Positions 17,032-25,930 of a DNA stretch of 64,000 nucleotides are shown piece by piece; the stretch's first letter is position 1, and every line of letters starts with the position of its first letter. This DNA is from Nostoc sp. FACHB-280 (GTDB taxonomy: Bacteria > Cyanobacteriota > Cyanobacteriia > Cyanobacteriales > Nostocaceae). The position numbers were made by a program, and so were the translations under genes. The stretch lies in NCBI RefSeq assembly GCF_014697615.1, contig NZ_JACJSD010000031.1, positions 1 through 64,000 of the forward strand. Reading direction: 5' to 3'. The notes under the pieces are model-generated. The model worked only from the letters and a program-made list of their open reading frames with translations, was not told the DNA's origin and did not search any database.

Positions 17032-19098
17032 CTACGATATCCATCCTTTCACTTCCACATCTGTTAAAGGTCGTTCCATTTTGATATACTCACTTTTCGC
17101 GGCTTGCAAAAGATGTTTCATCCCCACAGGTTCATCGCCATCGGCTGCTAAAAAGGCAGCATTTAAAGCAATATTGCGAATATTTCCGCCGGCAACATTC
17201 AACTTGGCTAACTTCTGAAAATCTAAATCTGCAATGGGGGTTTGTTGAGGAAAAACTCGTCGCCAAATCTCTGTGCGCTGATTTACATCAGGAAAGGGAA
17301 ACTGCACAATAAAGCGAATGCGGCGGAGAAATGCCTGATCTAAGGAGGCTTTTAAATTGGTGGTGAGAATTGCTAAACCTCGGTAGGCTTCCATACGTTG
17401 CAAAAGGTAGCTTACCTCAATGTTGGCATGGCGGTCATGAGAATCTTTAACTTCTGTTCGTTTGCCAAATAATGCGTCGGCTTCATCAAACAACAGAATC
17501 ACTCCACCGCCTTCAGCCGCATCAAATACGCGCCGCAAATTCTTCTCTGTCTCGCCAATGTACTTACTCACCACTGCACTCAAATCAATGCGGTAAACAT
17601 CGAGGTTAAGAGCATTACCCAATACTTCCGCCGCCAATGTTTTACCTGTACCACTGGCTCCCGCAAATAAAGCACTGATACCTAAACCGCGTCCGCCCTT
17701 ACCAGCAAATCCCCACTGTTCATAAACTTTAGAGCGTTGTCGCAGATGGGCGGCAATATCTCTTAACACACCCAACTCATTGGGCGGTAATACTAAATCT
17801 TCCCACTCCGCCGTTGCTGTAATCCGTTGCGCCAATTCATCTAAGCGAGGACGTGCTTGAGTTCGACAGGTATCCCAAAGAAAAGTGCTGAGTGCCGTAC
17901 ACTGAGGGAAGCCGAAGTGTGAGTGCTGAGTTACAGATTCTTCCGCTACACCCTTGCTCCCCAGCACCTCTGCTCCCCATCTGGTTCTCGCTTCGGTGCA
18001 AACGTTGTGAATAGCAGAGGCGCTGAGGTTGAAGTGAGAAACGAGGTGATCAATATGTCCATTAAGGGAGGGAGTTAATTCACTTAGGGCTGTGTGCCAT
18101 AACTGACGTTGTTCTGCGGGGTTCGGTTGATGCACTTCTAAGTTGAGCAGTGGGCGCTGAATGAAGCGACGCTCTAAACTAGAGACAATTACGGGAGCTT
18201 GCAGAGTTTCGAGAAATTGATTGATGTAATTTTCTTTACCTGCTTCTGGAGATTCTAGGCGATCGCTCTCAAGAAACACCACCCGCCGATGTAAACGCCA
18301 TTCCCGTTCCCACAAGCAGCAAATTAAATGCAGTTGATTGATGTTGCTGGCCAGGGTCTGAGCAGAAACGATATATCCTGTTAATTCTAGAGTCTGACAA
18401 GCTGTTGCGGCGATCGCTTTTTTGCTGGCTGCTTCTGTTCCGCAAAGCTGCAACACAGGGAAAACCCGATTTTCCTGGAAAGCTTGCACCCAACAGTTTA
18501 CCATTTGTTCGGATAAAGCCTGATGAGATGGCACTAAATCCTCTACAACCAATGGGGAAACTCCTATTTGCTGCAATCGCTCATCCAGAGGGTGCAATCC
18601 TAACAGATAATGGAAAATTTGCTCATCCAAACGCAAAGCACACTTAGCCAAAGCGTTACCTGCACCTATTTCAATTAATCGCCAGCGCCGTAAAGGTGCA
18701 TCTTGGGTGAGTGCGCCCCAATAAGGTGATGATGAAATAGATAGTGCCAAACTGAATGTAGGATAATCTGAGTGCGGCTGCTCTTGGGCTTCCGCACATA
18801 GTCTACCCCAATGCTGCTCTAACTCCATACCAGCACATAACACCACAATTTCTCGCTCAAATAATGATAGGTTAAGGATTTGACAGAGTTGTTCTAGGGC
18901 TGGCGGTGCTGAGTTAAAAGCAGGATGATTCGCTAATTGCTGAATCTCTTGATCATCAACAAACAAGCGTTGTTTGGCTTTTTCCTGATTTTTTTGTTCA
19001 ATGTGCTGTTCTATAACTTGACGAGTTTGGGAAAGCCATGTCATCAAGTAATGGTGATTTGCCGTGTACCAATCTTTTGTAGCAGGGTTAGACAGCAT
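17032..19098 (-). CDS. AAA+ ATPase, eCIS-associated type (Afp15-like)
   Basis: 688 residues. The N-terminal ~400 residues are helical and poorly conserved (AFNSAPPALEQLCQILNLSLFERE...CAGMELE). The C-terminal AAA+ module has GLGISALFAGASGTGKTLAAE (Walker A), GGGVILLFDEADALFGKR (Walker B), sensor-1 LAILTTN and arginine finger FLRRIRF. The layout matches the ATPase found in extracellular contractile injection system loci. It precedes the eCIS-core gene by 122 bp on the same strand. No sheath, tube or baseplate gene is present in the window, so this looks like a satellite locus. A repeat-derived insertion interrupts the region just before the AAA+ core. Confidence 0.8.
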   Translation of the reverse strand: MLSNPATKDWYTANHHYLMTWLSQTRQVIEQHIEQKNQEKAKQRLFVDDQEIQQLANHPAFNSAPPALEQLCQILNLSLFEREIVVLCAGMELEQHWGRLCAEAQEQPHSDYPTFSLALSISSSPYWGALTQDAPLRRWRLIEIGAGNALAKCALRLDEQIFHYLLGLHPLDERLQQIGVSPLVVEDLVPSHQALSEQMVNCWVQAFQENRVFPVLQLCGTEAASKKAIAATACQTLELTGYIVSAQTLASNINQLHLICCLWEREWRLHRRVVFLESDRLESPEAGKENYINQFLETLQAPVIVSSLERRFIQRPLLNLEVHQPNPAEQRQLWHTALSELTPSLNGHIDHLVSHFNLSASAIHNVCTEARTRWGAEVLGSKGVAEESVTQHSHFGFPQCTALSTFLWDTCRTQARPRLDELAQRITATAEWEDLVLPPNELGVLRDIAAHLRQRSKVYEQWGFAGKGGRGLGISALFAGASGTGKTLAAEVLGNALNLDVYRIDLSAVVSKYIGETEKNLRRVFDAAEGGGVILLFDEADALFGKRTEVKDSHDRHANIEVSYLLQRMEAYRGLAILTTNLKASLDQAFLRRIRFIVQFPFPDVNQRTEIWRRVFPQQTPIADLDFQKLAKLNVAGGNIRNIALNAAFLAADGDEPVGMKHLLQAAKSEYIKMERPLTDVEVKGWIS
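17884..17940. repeat. Intergenic-type repeat inserted in frame within the AAA+ ATPase gene
   Basis: The plus strand reads AAGTGCTGAGT...GTGAGTGCTGAGTTAC, the same AGTGCTGAGT motif found between genes at 49070-49125 and 62820-62850. On the coding strand it translates to SVTQHSHFGFPQCTALSTF between EVLGSKGVAEE and LWDTCRTQ. The reading frame is kept, adding roughly 20-30 residues. Confidence 0.65.
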
Positions 19099-19141
19099 TT
19101 ATTCACTGAAGGCGGAGTGAAAAGCAGTTGATCATGGCTAC

Positions 19142-20308
19142 TTATACCAAAGTTTTTTGCTTACGTAAACTTTGAATGGTAGCGATCGCATGTTTTGCTA
19201 CTATATCAATTTCTTCAGATGTGTTAAATCTGCCAATGCCAAACCGAACGGAAGCATAAGCTAGTTGCTCAGAATTGCCCAAGGCTGTGAGAACATAGGA
19301 AGGTGCGGTAACTGCCGATGAACAAGCAGAACCCGAAGATACCGCCATCACAGGTTGCAGTCCGAGTGATAATGCAGCACCATCAATTCCTTCCACACTG
19401 ATATTCAAGTTTCCTGGGAGTCGCTGCGTTGGGTGTCCGTTCAGGTGAATTCCTGCTATTTGTGAGAGTTGTGTCCACAAACTTTCTCTTAATTGAGTCA
19501 GACGTGCAGTTTCGGTTGCTTGTTCTGCTAAAGCCAGTTCTATAGCTTTCCCAAAACCAACTATTTGCGGTGTGTACAAAGTTCCCGAACGCATTCCCCG
19601 TTCATGTCCCCCGCCATGCTGCTGGGGTGCAAGTTGCACTCTGGGGTTGCGTCTGCGGACATACAATGCACCGATACCTTTTGGCCCGTATACTTTATGA
19701 GCAGTCAACGACATTAAATCGATGTTTATTGCTTGCACATCTAAGGGGATTTTACCAATAGCTTGGGCTGCATCGGTATGGAATATGATATTGCGATCGC
19801 GGCATATTTTCCCAATCTCTGCTAAAGGTTGCAACACCCCAATTTCGTTATTCGCCGCCATCACCGATACTAAAATTGTCTCTGGACGACAGGCTTTTTC
19901 TAATTGGTTTAAATCAATCAACCCGTCAGGTTGTACTGGCAAAATTGTAATTTCAAACCCCAGACTTTTCAGATACTCACAAGGGTCTAAAACTGCTTTA
20001 TGTTCGGTCGCTACAGTAATAATATGCTGACCTTTTTGAAAATAAGCTTCAGCAATACCTTTAATGGCTAAATTATTCGCTTCTGTTGCACCACTAGTCA
20101 ATACAATTTCTTCCGGTGTAGCGTTAATCGCTGCTGCTAAGATTTCTCGCGTTTGTTTCACAGCCGCTTCGGCTTCCCAACCATAAACATGGTTAATACT
20201 AGCAGGATTGCCAAATTTTTCGGTGAAATAAGGCAACATTGCTGCTAACACTCGTTCATCTACTGGTGTAGTTGCATGACAATCAAGATAAATCGGACGA
20301 TGAGACAT
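19142..20308 (-). CDS. Cysteine desulfurase (NifS/IscS class)
   Basis: 388 residues. A PLP-dependent class V aminotransferase-fold enzyme: YLDCHATTPVDERV start, TSGATEANNLAIKG, HTDAAQAIGKIP, PLP-lysine in LTAHKVYGPKGIGALYVRR and the catalytic cysteine loop in SSGSACSSAVTAP. It supplies sulfur from cysteine for Fe-S cluster or tRNA thiolation. The length is normal for IscS/NifS. There is no nifU, iscU or iscA alongside. Its 3' end is duplicated as a fragment at 14843-14963. Only 3 bp separate it from the upstream gene (20312), so cotranscription is likely. Confidence 0.93.
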   Translation of the reverse strand: MSHRPIYLDCHATTPVDERVLAAMLPYFTEKFGNPASINHVYGWEAEAAVKQTREILAAAINATPEEIVLTSGATEANNLAIKGIAEAYFQKGQHIITVATEHKAVLDPCEYLKSLGFEITILPVQPDGLIDLNQLEKACRPETILVSVMAANNEIGVLQPLAEIGKICRDRNIIFHTDAAQAIGKIPLDVQAINIDLMSLTAHKVYGPKGIGALYVRRRNPRVQLAPQQHGGGHERGMRSGTLYTPQIVGFGKAIELALAEQATETARLTQLRESLWTQLSQIAGIHLNGHPTQRLPGNLNISVEGIDGAALSLGLQPVMAVSSGSACSSAVTAPSYVLTALGNSEQLAYASVRFGIGRFNTSEEIDIVAKHAIATIQSLRKQKTLV

Positions 20309-20311
20309 AAA

Positions 20312-20947
20312 TTAATGTAAAACTTGACTGAGTTTTTTTAATATTTGCAGAATTTTATATAACTCATTTTCTCGCCTAGATAAAGTAAATTTATCAGACA
20401 AAGCATATTGAGGTTTATCGTATTTTATTAGCTTAATAAATTGAAAATCTTCTCCATTTGTAACTAGTCCAAACACAGGTTTGTCTGTATTGGAACTACC
20501 CAACATATATACTAAAGCCTGGGGAATCGCTTCTAAAAGAGATAAACTGGCTCTTTTCGATTCAATTACCAACAACCAAAACTGCTCTTTAATCACCAAG
20601 ACATCGATTCTGCCTCTGACAATTTCTTCTGCATCTTCGACTGTAATTTCTACAGATTCTTCGGTGGCGATCGCATAAGGCTCTCGATAAAATCCCGCCA
20701 AGTCTAATAGAGGCGATATTACCACCATTTTGACGGCATTTTCTAAAATTGGTGGACGCTTAACTAAACTTAAAAAATTAGCTTTGACTCTATCCAAATA
20801 TTGTTGATCTAAATTTGTCACTGACGGTAAATTTTCCAGCCATTCTGTGAAAAATCCTTCATTTTCTGAAATTTGGAGGCTAAATCTTTCCTCTAAATAA
20901 GCAAGTCCGATATTTTGCGCTTGGACTACTTGAACCATATTAAACAT
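20312..20947 (-). CDS. HsdR-N-like PD-(D/E)XK protein, stand-alone
   Basis: 211 residues. The region VRGRIDVLVIKEQFWLLVIESKR has D...E-x-K spacing typical of the N-terminal nuclease domain of type I restriction R subunits, but the helicase motor is absent. Such short cyanobacterial proteins are often labelled restriction subunit R. The C-terminus (LSRRENELYKILQILKKLSQ) is helical. No HsdM/HsdS genes are nearby. It sits 3 bp upstream of the cysteine desulfurase, a curious pairing. The start could be ATG 20947 or 20938. Confidence 0.7.
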   Translation of the reverse strand: MFNMVQVVQAQNIGLAYLEERFSLQISENEGFFTEWLENLPSVTNLDQQYLDRVKANFLSLVKRPPILENAVKMVVISPLLDLAGFYREPYAIATEESVEITVEDAEEIVRGRIDVLVIKEQFWLLVIESKRASLSLLEAIPQALVYMLGSSNTDKPVFGLVTNGEDFQFIKLIKYDKPQYALSDKFTLSRRENELYKILQILKKLSQVLH

Positions 20948-20981
20948 CGTGAATTTGGATGAATTATGCCCAAATTAACTT

Positions 20982-21701
20982 TTAATCAAGAGTATCTGGA
21001 TCTATACCCAAGGCTCTTAATTGTTCCGCCAATTTTTGAGCGCGTTGTGCTTCCTGTTGAACTTGTTGTTCTGCTAACTCAGCCCGTAATTGTGCTTGCT
21101 TAACTTGTTCTGCGGGTGTGGGATATCTGTTTCCTTCTTCGTCATACCAATACAGCCATTCTCTAGTGACACCAGAGTAATTTCCCCGTTCGCAACCAAT
21201 TCCCAAGCCAATTTCTGCTAACCACACAGGATTGCCTGATTGTAATTCATATTTACCATTAACTAACTTATGCACTTCTAAGCGAGGTTTGCGGCGACGA
21301 CGGGAAGAATAAATCACATAATAAAGTACACCTAAAGCCTCATATTCTTTTAACTTGTCGCTGTATTCTTTGCGATAGTTTGGCGAAACTACTTCTAACA
21401 CCAAAGTTGGCAGAACATTTTCATCCCACAAAACATAACTAGGACGCAGTTCTTCATCATAAAACCTTTCTACACCCAAACTTAAAAAACCATCGGGGAC
21501 AATTGGCGGTTCATCAGGGTGATAATAAATACCCATATCTACGCCAAAAAACCAGTCCATGCGTTCTGACCACAATATTAACAGCATGGCCTTGAGTAAC
21601 CCTGGGATTAATTCTTGCAGTTCATTATCCACTGGTGTTTCATCAGAGTCTGGTAGTTCCTCAGCAGAGGGCAAGTACCTCAGCAAGTTGTACTCTAACA
21701 T
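20982..21701 (-). CDS. Uma2 family protein with C-terminal coiled coil
   Basis: 239 residues. The Uma2 domain includes MDWFFGVDMGIYYHPDEPPIVPDGF, VLPTLVLEVVSPNYRKEYSDKLKEYEALGVLYYVIYS with PD and E-V-x-S positions. After about residue 190 comes a Gln/Ala/Glu-rich coiled coil (QLRAELAEQQVQQEAQRAQKLAEQL). The start is taken as ATG 21701 rather than the TTG at 21716. This is the second Uma2 gene of the window; function unknown. Confidence 0.85.
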   Translation of the reverse strand: MLEYNLLRYLPSAEELPDSDETPVDNELQELIPGLLKAMLLILWSERMDWFFGVDMGIYYHPDEPPIVPDGFLSLGVERFYDEELRPSYVLWDENVLPTLVLEVVSPNYRKEYSDKLKEYEALGVLYYVIYSSRRRRKPRLEVHKLVNGKYELQSGNPVWLAEIGLGIGCERGNYSGVTREWLYWYDEEGNRYPTPAEQVKQAQLRAELAEQQVQQEAQRAQKLAEQLRALGIDPDTLD

Positions 21702-21789
21702 GGCTAGTTTCCCCAAAACTTACGGATACTGGGCTTTAATCTATGAATCAACGCCAATATCCTCACCAGAATTATAGCGATTTCGGATG

Positions 21790-21865
21790 AACAGGTTACA
21801 GGTTATGGGTAACAGGTTACAGGTTATAGGTAACAGGTTACAGGTTATAGGTAACAGGTTACAGG
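21790..21865 (+). repeat. Short tandem repeat, 21-bp unit, about 3.6 copies
   Basis: Unit AACAGGTTACAGGTTATAGG plus T, at 21790-21810, 21811-21831 and 21832-21852, with a 13-nt partial at 21853-21865. Each unit is itself three diverged heptamers. Such heptamer-based tandem repeats are characteristic of heterocystous cyanobacteria and expand or contract easily. Confidence 0.95.
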
Positions 21866-22275
21866 AGAAAAATTTTATACTCCCTAATCCCTAGCCTCTA
21901 GCCCCTACTACGATGATTAATAAAGATATTAGTTTTTTGGATCTCTGATTGGTTTATATTTACGAAAGGGTGTATTAACAGCCACTCTTTTTCCGAGGTT
22001 AGGAGGCAGCGTCAGAAAAGTTTAAATTTTGATTTGAGATTTTGGATTGCCCTAAAGATTTTGTTTGCAGAGGATGTCACAGAAGTATCAAATATTTATG
22101 GTGCTTTCCCCAGACTATCCGAGTCGCTGCTTTGCTTCTTATGACACTCTCATACATCTAAATTGATGGCAATCTAAGTTGATAATGAAACGAATATTTT
22201 TGCTGAATTGTAACCGATAAAGACTAAACTAAAAAGTCTTGTGCAGCAAAACCTCTAGCTTTAAATGAAGTAATC
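21866..22275. other. Intergenic region upstream of serA
   Basis: About 410 bp, AT-rich with no convincing gene. It must contain the serA promoter and leader. No strong hairpin or riboswitch fold stood out. Confidence 0.4.
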
Positions 22276-23856
22276 ATGTCCAAGGTTCTCGTCTCTGATC
22301 CTATTGATCAAGCTGGGATTGATATTTTATCCCAAGTTGCTACAGTTGATATCAAAACTGGTTTAAAACCCGCAGAATTAATCGAAATTATTGGTGATTA
22401 CGATGCGCTAATGATTCGTTCTGGTACTAGGGTAACAGAAGAAATTATTGAGGCTGGCACACAGTTAAAAATTATTGGTCGTGCTGGTGTAGGTGTAGAT
22501 AATGTTGATGTGCCTGCTGCTACACGCAAAGGTATAGTTGTAGTTAATTCCCCTGAAGGAAATACGATCGCAGCAGCAGAACACGCATTGGCAATGATGT
22601 TGGCTTTGTCTCGTCACATCCCTGATGCTAATGTCTCGGTGAAAGGTGGAGAGTGGGATCGTAAAACTTTTGTTGGTGCAGAAGTTTACAAAAAAACACT
22701 CGGTATCGTGGGGTTGGGAAAAATTGGCTCCCACGTTGCGAGTGTAGCTAAAGCAATGGGAATGAAATTACTCGCCTATGATCCTTTCATCTCCAACGAA
22801 AGAGCAGAACAAATTGGTTGTCAGTTAGTGGAGTTGGATTTACTTTTCCAGCAAGCAGACTACATCACACTCCACATTCCCAAAACCCCAGAAACTACCC
22901 ATTTAATCAACGCTGCAACTTTGGCAAAAATGAAGCCCACAGCGCGGATTATTAACTGTGCGCGTGGTGGAATTATTGATGAAGCAGCTTTAGCCGCAGC
23001 CATCAAAGAAGGTAAAATTGCTGGGGCAGCCTTGGATGTGTTCGAGTCAGAACCTTTGGGTGAATCGGAATTGCGATCGCTCGGCAAAGATATCATCCTC
23101 ACCCCCCACTTGGGAGCCTCCACCACAGAAGCCCAAGTCAACGTCGCCATTGACGTGGCTGAACAAATCCGCGATGTTTTATTAGGACTCCCCGCCCGTT
23201 CCGCCGTCAACATTCCCGGACTCGGCCCCGATGTTTTAGAAGAACTCAAACCTTACATGCAACTGGCTGAAACCTTGGGTAACTTGGTTGGTCAGTTAGC
23301 TGGCGGGCGCGTCGAAACACTCACAGTCAGACTCCAAGGGGAACTAGCAACGAATAAGAGTCAGCCCCTAGTAGTCGCATCCTTAAAAGGTCTACTTCAC
23401 CAAGCTCTGCGGGAACGAGTAAATTACGTCAACGCCAACATTGAAGCTAAAGAACGGGGAATTCGTGTCATTGAAACCAGAGATGCTTCCGTGCGCGACT
23501 ATGCTGGTTCTTTACGTTTAGAAGCCACAGGTACTTTAGGTACTCACTCAGTTACAGGTGCTTTGTTAGGTGAAAAAGAAATTCACCTCACAGACGTTGA
23601 TGGTTTCCCCATTAACGTTCCCCCCAGCAAACATATGCTATTTACCTTACACCGCGATATGCCAGGAATTATCGGTAAACTCGGTTCTCTCCTCGGTAGT
23701 TTTAACGTCAACATTGCGAGTATGCAGGTAGGGCGGAAAATCGTCCGTGGTGACGCGGTAATGGCTTTGAGTATTGATGATCCCTTACCCGATGGCATTT
23801 TGGCGGAAATCACCAAAGTCCCAGGGATTCGTGACGCATATACAGTAACTTTATAA
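22276..23856 (+). CDS. serA: D-3-phosphoglycerate dehydrogenase
   Basis: 526 residues, the long SerA form. Substrate region RSGTRVTEEIIEAG, NAD-binding GIVGLGKIGSHVASVAKAMG, the NCARGGIIDEAAL and TPHLGASTTEAQ motifs (active-site Arg, Glu and His region) are visible. An intervening domain follows, then a C-terminal ACT domain (HMLFTLHRDMPGIIGKLGSLLGSFNVNIASM), the usual serine-feedback module. It catalyses the first step of serine biosynthesis. prmA follows after a repeat hairpin. Confidence 0.97.
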   Translation: MSKVLVSDPIDQAGIDILSQVATVDIKTGLKPAELIEIIGDYDALMIRSGTRVTEEIIEAGTQLKIIGRAGVGVDNVDVPAATRKGIVVVNSPEGNTIAAAEHALAMMLALSRHIPDANVSVKGGEWDRKTFVGAEVYKKTLGIVGLGKIGSHVASVAKAMGMKLLAYDPFISNERAEQIGCQLVELDLLFQQADYITLHIPKTPETTHLINAATLAKMKPTARIINCARGGIIDEAALAAAIKEGKIAGAALDVFESEPLGESELRSLGKDIILTPHLGASTTEAQVNVAIDVAEQIRDVLLGLPARSAVNIPGLGPDVLEELKPYMQLAETLGNLVGQLAGGRVETLTVRLQGELATNKSQPLVVASLKGLLHQALRERVNYVNANIEAKERGIRVIETRDASVRDYAGSLRLEATGTLGTHSVTGALLGEKEIHLTDVDGFPINVPPSKHMLFTLHRDMPGIIGKLGSLLGSFNVNIASMQVGRKIVRGDAVMALSIDDPLPDGILAEITKVPGIRDAYTVTL

Positions 23857-23918
23857 GGCAAAAGTAAAAGGGCAAAAGTAAAAAGAACTCTCTTTCTTTT
23901 GCCTTTTGCCTTTGAACT
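23857..23918. repeat. Repeat hairpin between serA and prmA
   Basis: GGCAAAAGTAAAAGGGCAAAAG is followed by its near complement CTTTTGCCTTTTGCC. It forms a long imperfect stem of the GCAAAAG family seen as dispersed intergenic repeats. It could attenuate read-through from serA into prmA. Confidence 0.7.
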
Positions 23919-23931
23919 TTTAACTTTTTTT

Positions 23932-24849
23932 ATGGCAAACACTTGGTGGGAACTGCAAATTTTATGTGAACCAGAGCTAGAAGATTCGATCTTTTGGCGA
24001 CTGGAAGATTTTGGTAGCCGGGGAACAGCCAGCGAACGCAAAGGAAATTCCTCGTTAGTTAAGGCTTACTTACCGCAATTTCAAGCGCAGTTACTTGATT
24101 TGGCTGCATTGGCGCTGCGGTTGCGTCAAGATGCTTTGTGTGTGGGAATGTCTGCACCGAGCTTACATTGGCAATTAATTGATGAAGAAGATTGGGCGAG
24201 TAGCTGGAAGCAATATTGGCAACCCCAGGAAATAGGCGATCGCTTTTTGATTAACCCTGCATGGCTACCAACACCAGAAAACTCAGGACGATTAATCATT
24301 CTCCTTGATCCTGGTGTCGCCTTTGGGACAGGAAACCATGCCACAACTCAACTGTGTTTAGAAGCTTTAGAAATGCGCTTGAGTGAAGTGCCGCAATCGT
24401 TTGTGGGCAATGCAGAAAAAGAACCAGTCACAATTGCAGATATCGGTTGTGGTTCTGGTATTTTATCTGTTGGTGCAGTTTTGCTGGGAGCCGAAAAAGT
24501 TTATGCCGTGGATAATGATCCCTTGGCGGTGCAATCCACTTTTAGTAATCGCGCCCTGAATAACATTAGTCCAGAACGCTTGATTCCCGCCGAAGGCAGT
24601 GTAGATGTTTTAAGCACAATCATCGACAAGCCAGTCGACGGTATCGTTTGTAATATCTTGGCTGACGTAATTATTCAGTTGGTTCCCGAAATGACAGCGA
24701 TCGCAAAACCCAGCACTTGGGCAATCTTTAGCGGCATTTTAATCGAACAATCTAAATCTGTAGCCGATGCCTTAGAAAAAAATGGTTGGGTGGTTGCAGC
24801 TTTATGGAAAAAGAAAGAATGGTGCTGTTTAAATGCACGGCGTTCTTGA
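23932..24849 (+). CDS. prmA: Ribosomal protein L11 methyltransferase
   Basis: 305 residues. N-terminal L11-binding domain ([24 protein letters not shown]), then [18 protein letters not shown] and the AdoMet site [30 protein letters not shown], followed by CNILADVI (NxxxN-type substrate motif). It trimethylates L11. The ATG at 23932 is chosen because the in-frame extension upstream is repeat DNA. No SD is obvious; the upstream repeat runs almost to the start. Confidence 0.95.
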   Translation: MANTWWELQILCEPELEDSIFWRLEDFGSRGTASERKGNSSLVKAYLPQFQAQLLDLAALALRLRQDALCVGMSAPSLHWQLIDEEDWASSWKQYWQPQEIGDRFLINPAWLPTPENSGRLIILLDPGVAFGTGNHATTQLCLEALEMRLSEVPQSFVGNAEKEPVTIADIGCGSGILSVGAVLLGAEKVYAVDNDPLAVQSTFSNRALNNISPERLIPAEGSVDVLSTIIDKPVDGIVCNILADVIIQLVPEMTAIAKPSTWAIFSGILIEQSKSVADALEKNGWVVAALWKKKEWCCLNARRS

Positions 24850-24935
24850 TTTGATGGGTAGTTCATTAATTAAATAATGAAATCTCGACTAGTGCTGGCA
24901 AACCTGATCACGAAATGGAATTACAATTCCCTTAA

Positions 24936-25535
24936 TCACATTTGAAGTTCTTTCGCCACCGCTACAGTTACGACCCCAGGTAGTTCTGATAAGCGGACAA
25001 TATTTTTTGGAACTAATAATTTAGCACCAAGTTTGGCATTGTCAGCCGCCAAAATCGCCGCCGCCTCTGCAACACTGGGTGTTCCGGTGGCTTTGGTAAT
25101 GATTGTAGATGGGTTGGGTACTAGGACGGTAGATAACTTTGCTGCGGAAAATGTTTGCAAAAGCCAATGGCGGTGATGGCAAATTTCTATTAATGCTGTA
25201 TCTGATGCTTTTGTATCAATGGTAGCAATCCCCGCGATCGCACTTTCATCGAGTAAATATTTTTTAAATACTTGTTCAATGGCTATCACCATCAACTGCG
25301 CCGCAGTCCCTTGTTTAAAGCCAATTCCTACCCACAAATGTTGTCGGTAATCAGAATTTTTTTCCTGAGATGTTGTAGTGAAATTAATCAGCAATCTCCG
25401 ATGATTTGAGTTGGGGAAATTGTCGTTGATTGCAATACCGGAAAATTGATCGATAGAATACTGTTCCCAAAAATTAAAAACTATATATTGAACTTGTCTA
25501 GCACAGTAGGAAGCACCAAGGGAGAGAATAGGCAA
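24936..25535 (-). CDS. CbiG C-terminal-domain protein (cobalamin biosynthesis)
   Basis: 199 residues. From about residue 65, LWVGIGFKQGTAAQLMVIAIEQVF, AGIATIDTKASDTALIEICHHRHW and VAEAAAILAADNAKLGAKLLVPK match the CbiG_C/CobE domain. The first ~65 residues are not recognised and may be untranslated, because the only starts are TTG (25535) or later TTG codons. The protein lacks the CbiG N-terminal lactone-opening part, as is common when CbiG functions are split. No cobalamin riboswitch or other cob/cbi genes are seen here. Confidence 0.75.
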   Translation of the reverse strand: MPILSLGASYCARQVQYIVFNFWEQYSIDQFSGIAINDNFPNSNHRRLLINFTTTSQEKNSDYRQHLWVGIGFKQGTAAQLMVIAIEQVFKKYLLDESAIAGIATIDTKASDTALIEICHHRHWLLQTFSAAKLSTVLVPNPSTIITKATGTPSVAEAAAILAADNAKLGAKLLVPKNIVRLSELPGVVTVAVAKELQM

Positions 25536-25930
25536 AAACAGTAGGTTATTTCCTCATATTTTGCTTCAGTTTTAGCATTGAAGCATAACATTTTCGCCTG
25601 TGCTTTACCTTGGTGTTTCAATTTCTTTTTCTCTGTCGCAGTTGGCGAAAATAGCTGCGATGGAGTTTTGCTGTTTGGAAGTTAATTAAATTTTGGGATA
25701 CAGTTTTTCTACTATTTAAGTAAATACCGTATATTGAAAATTTTGTCAATGCCGTCAAGAAGCATAAAAAAATCTTGAATAACTTGCCTTGTTACTATTC
25801 AATCTTAAAAATTAATATACGCAATAATCTGCTTTTGAATGTTTCTGCACTTAAATTGTAAATTCAGAGCCTACATTAACCATATAATAATTTATTATTT
25901 TAATTAAAAATTAGGCACAAACACTGAATT
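25536..25930. other. AT-rich intergenic region between divergent cbiG-like and tspO-like genes
   Basis: About 395 bp. No gene recognised. It contains the promoters for both flanking genes; nothing stands out as a riboswitch. Confidence 0.4.

Noticed and set aside
20312-21701. Restriction-modification locus formed by the HsdR-N-like gene and the adjacent Uma2 gene
   Set aside because: No methylase or specificity subunit is present, and Uma2 proteins are too widespread to imply restriction; kept as separate genes.
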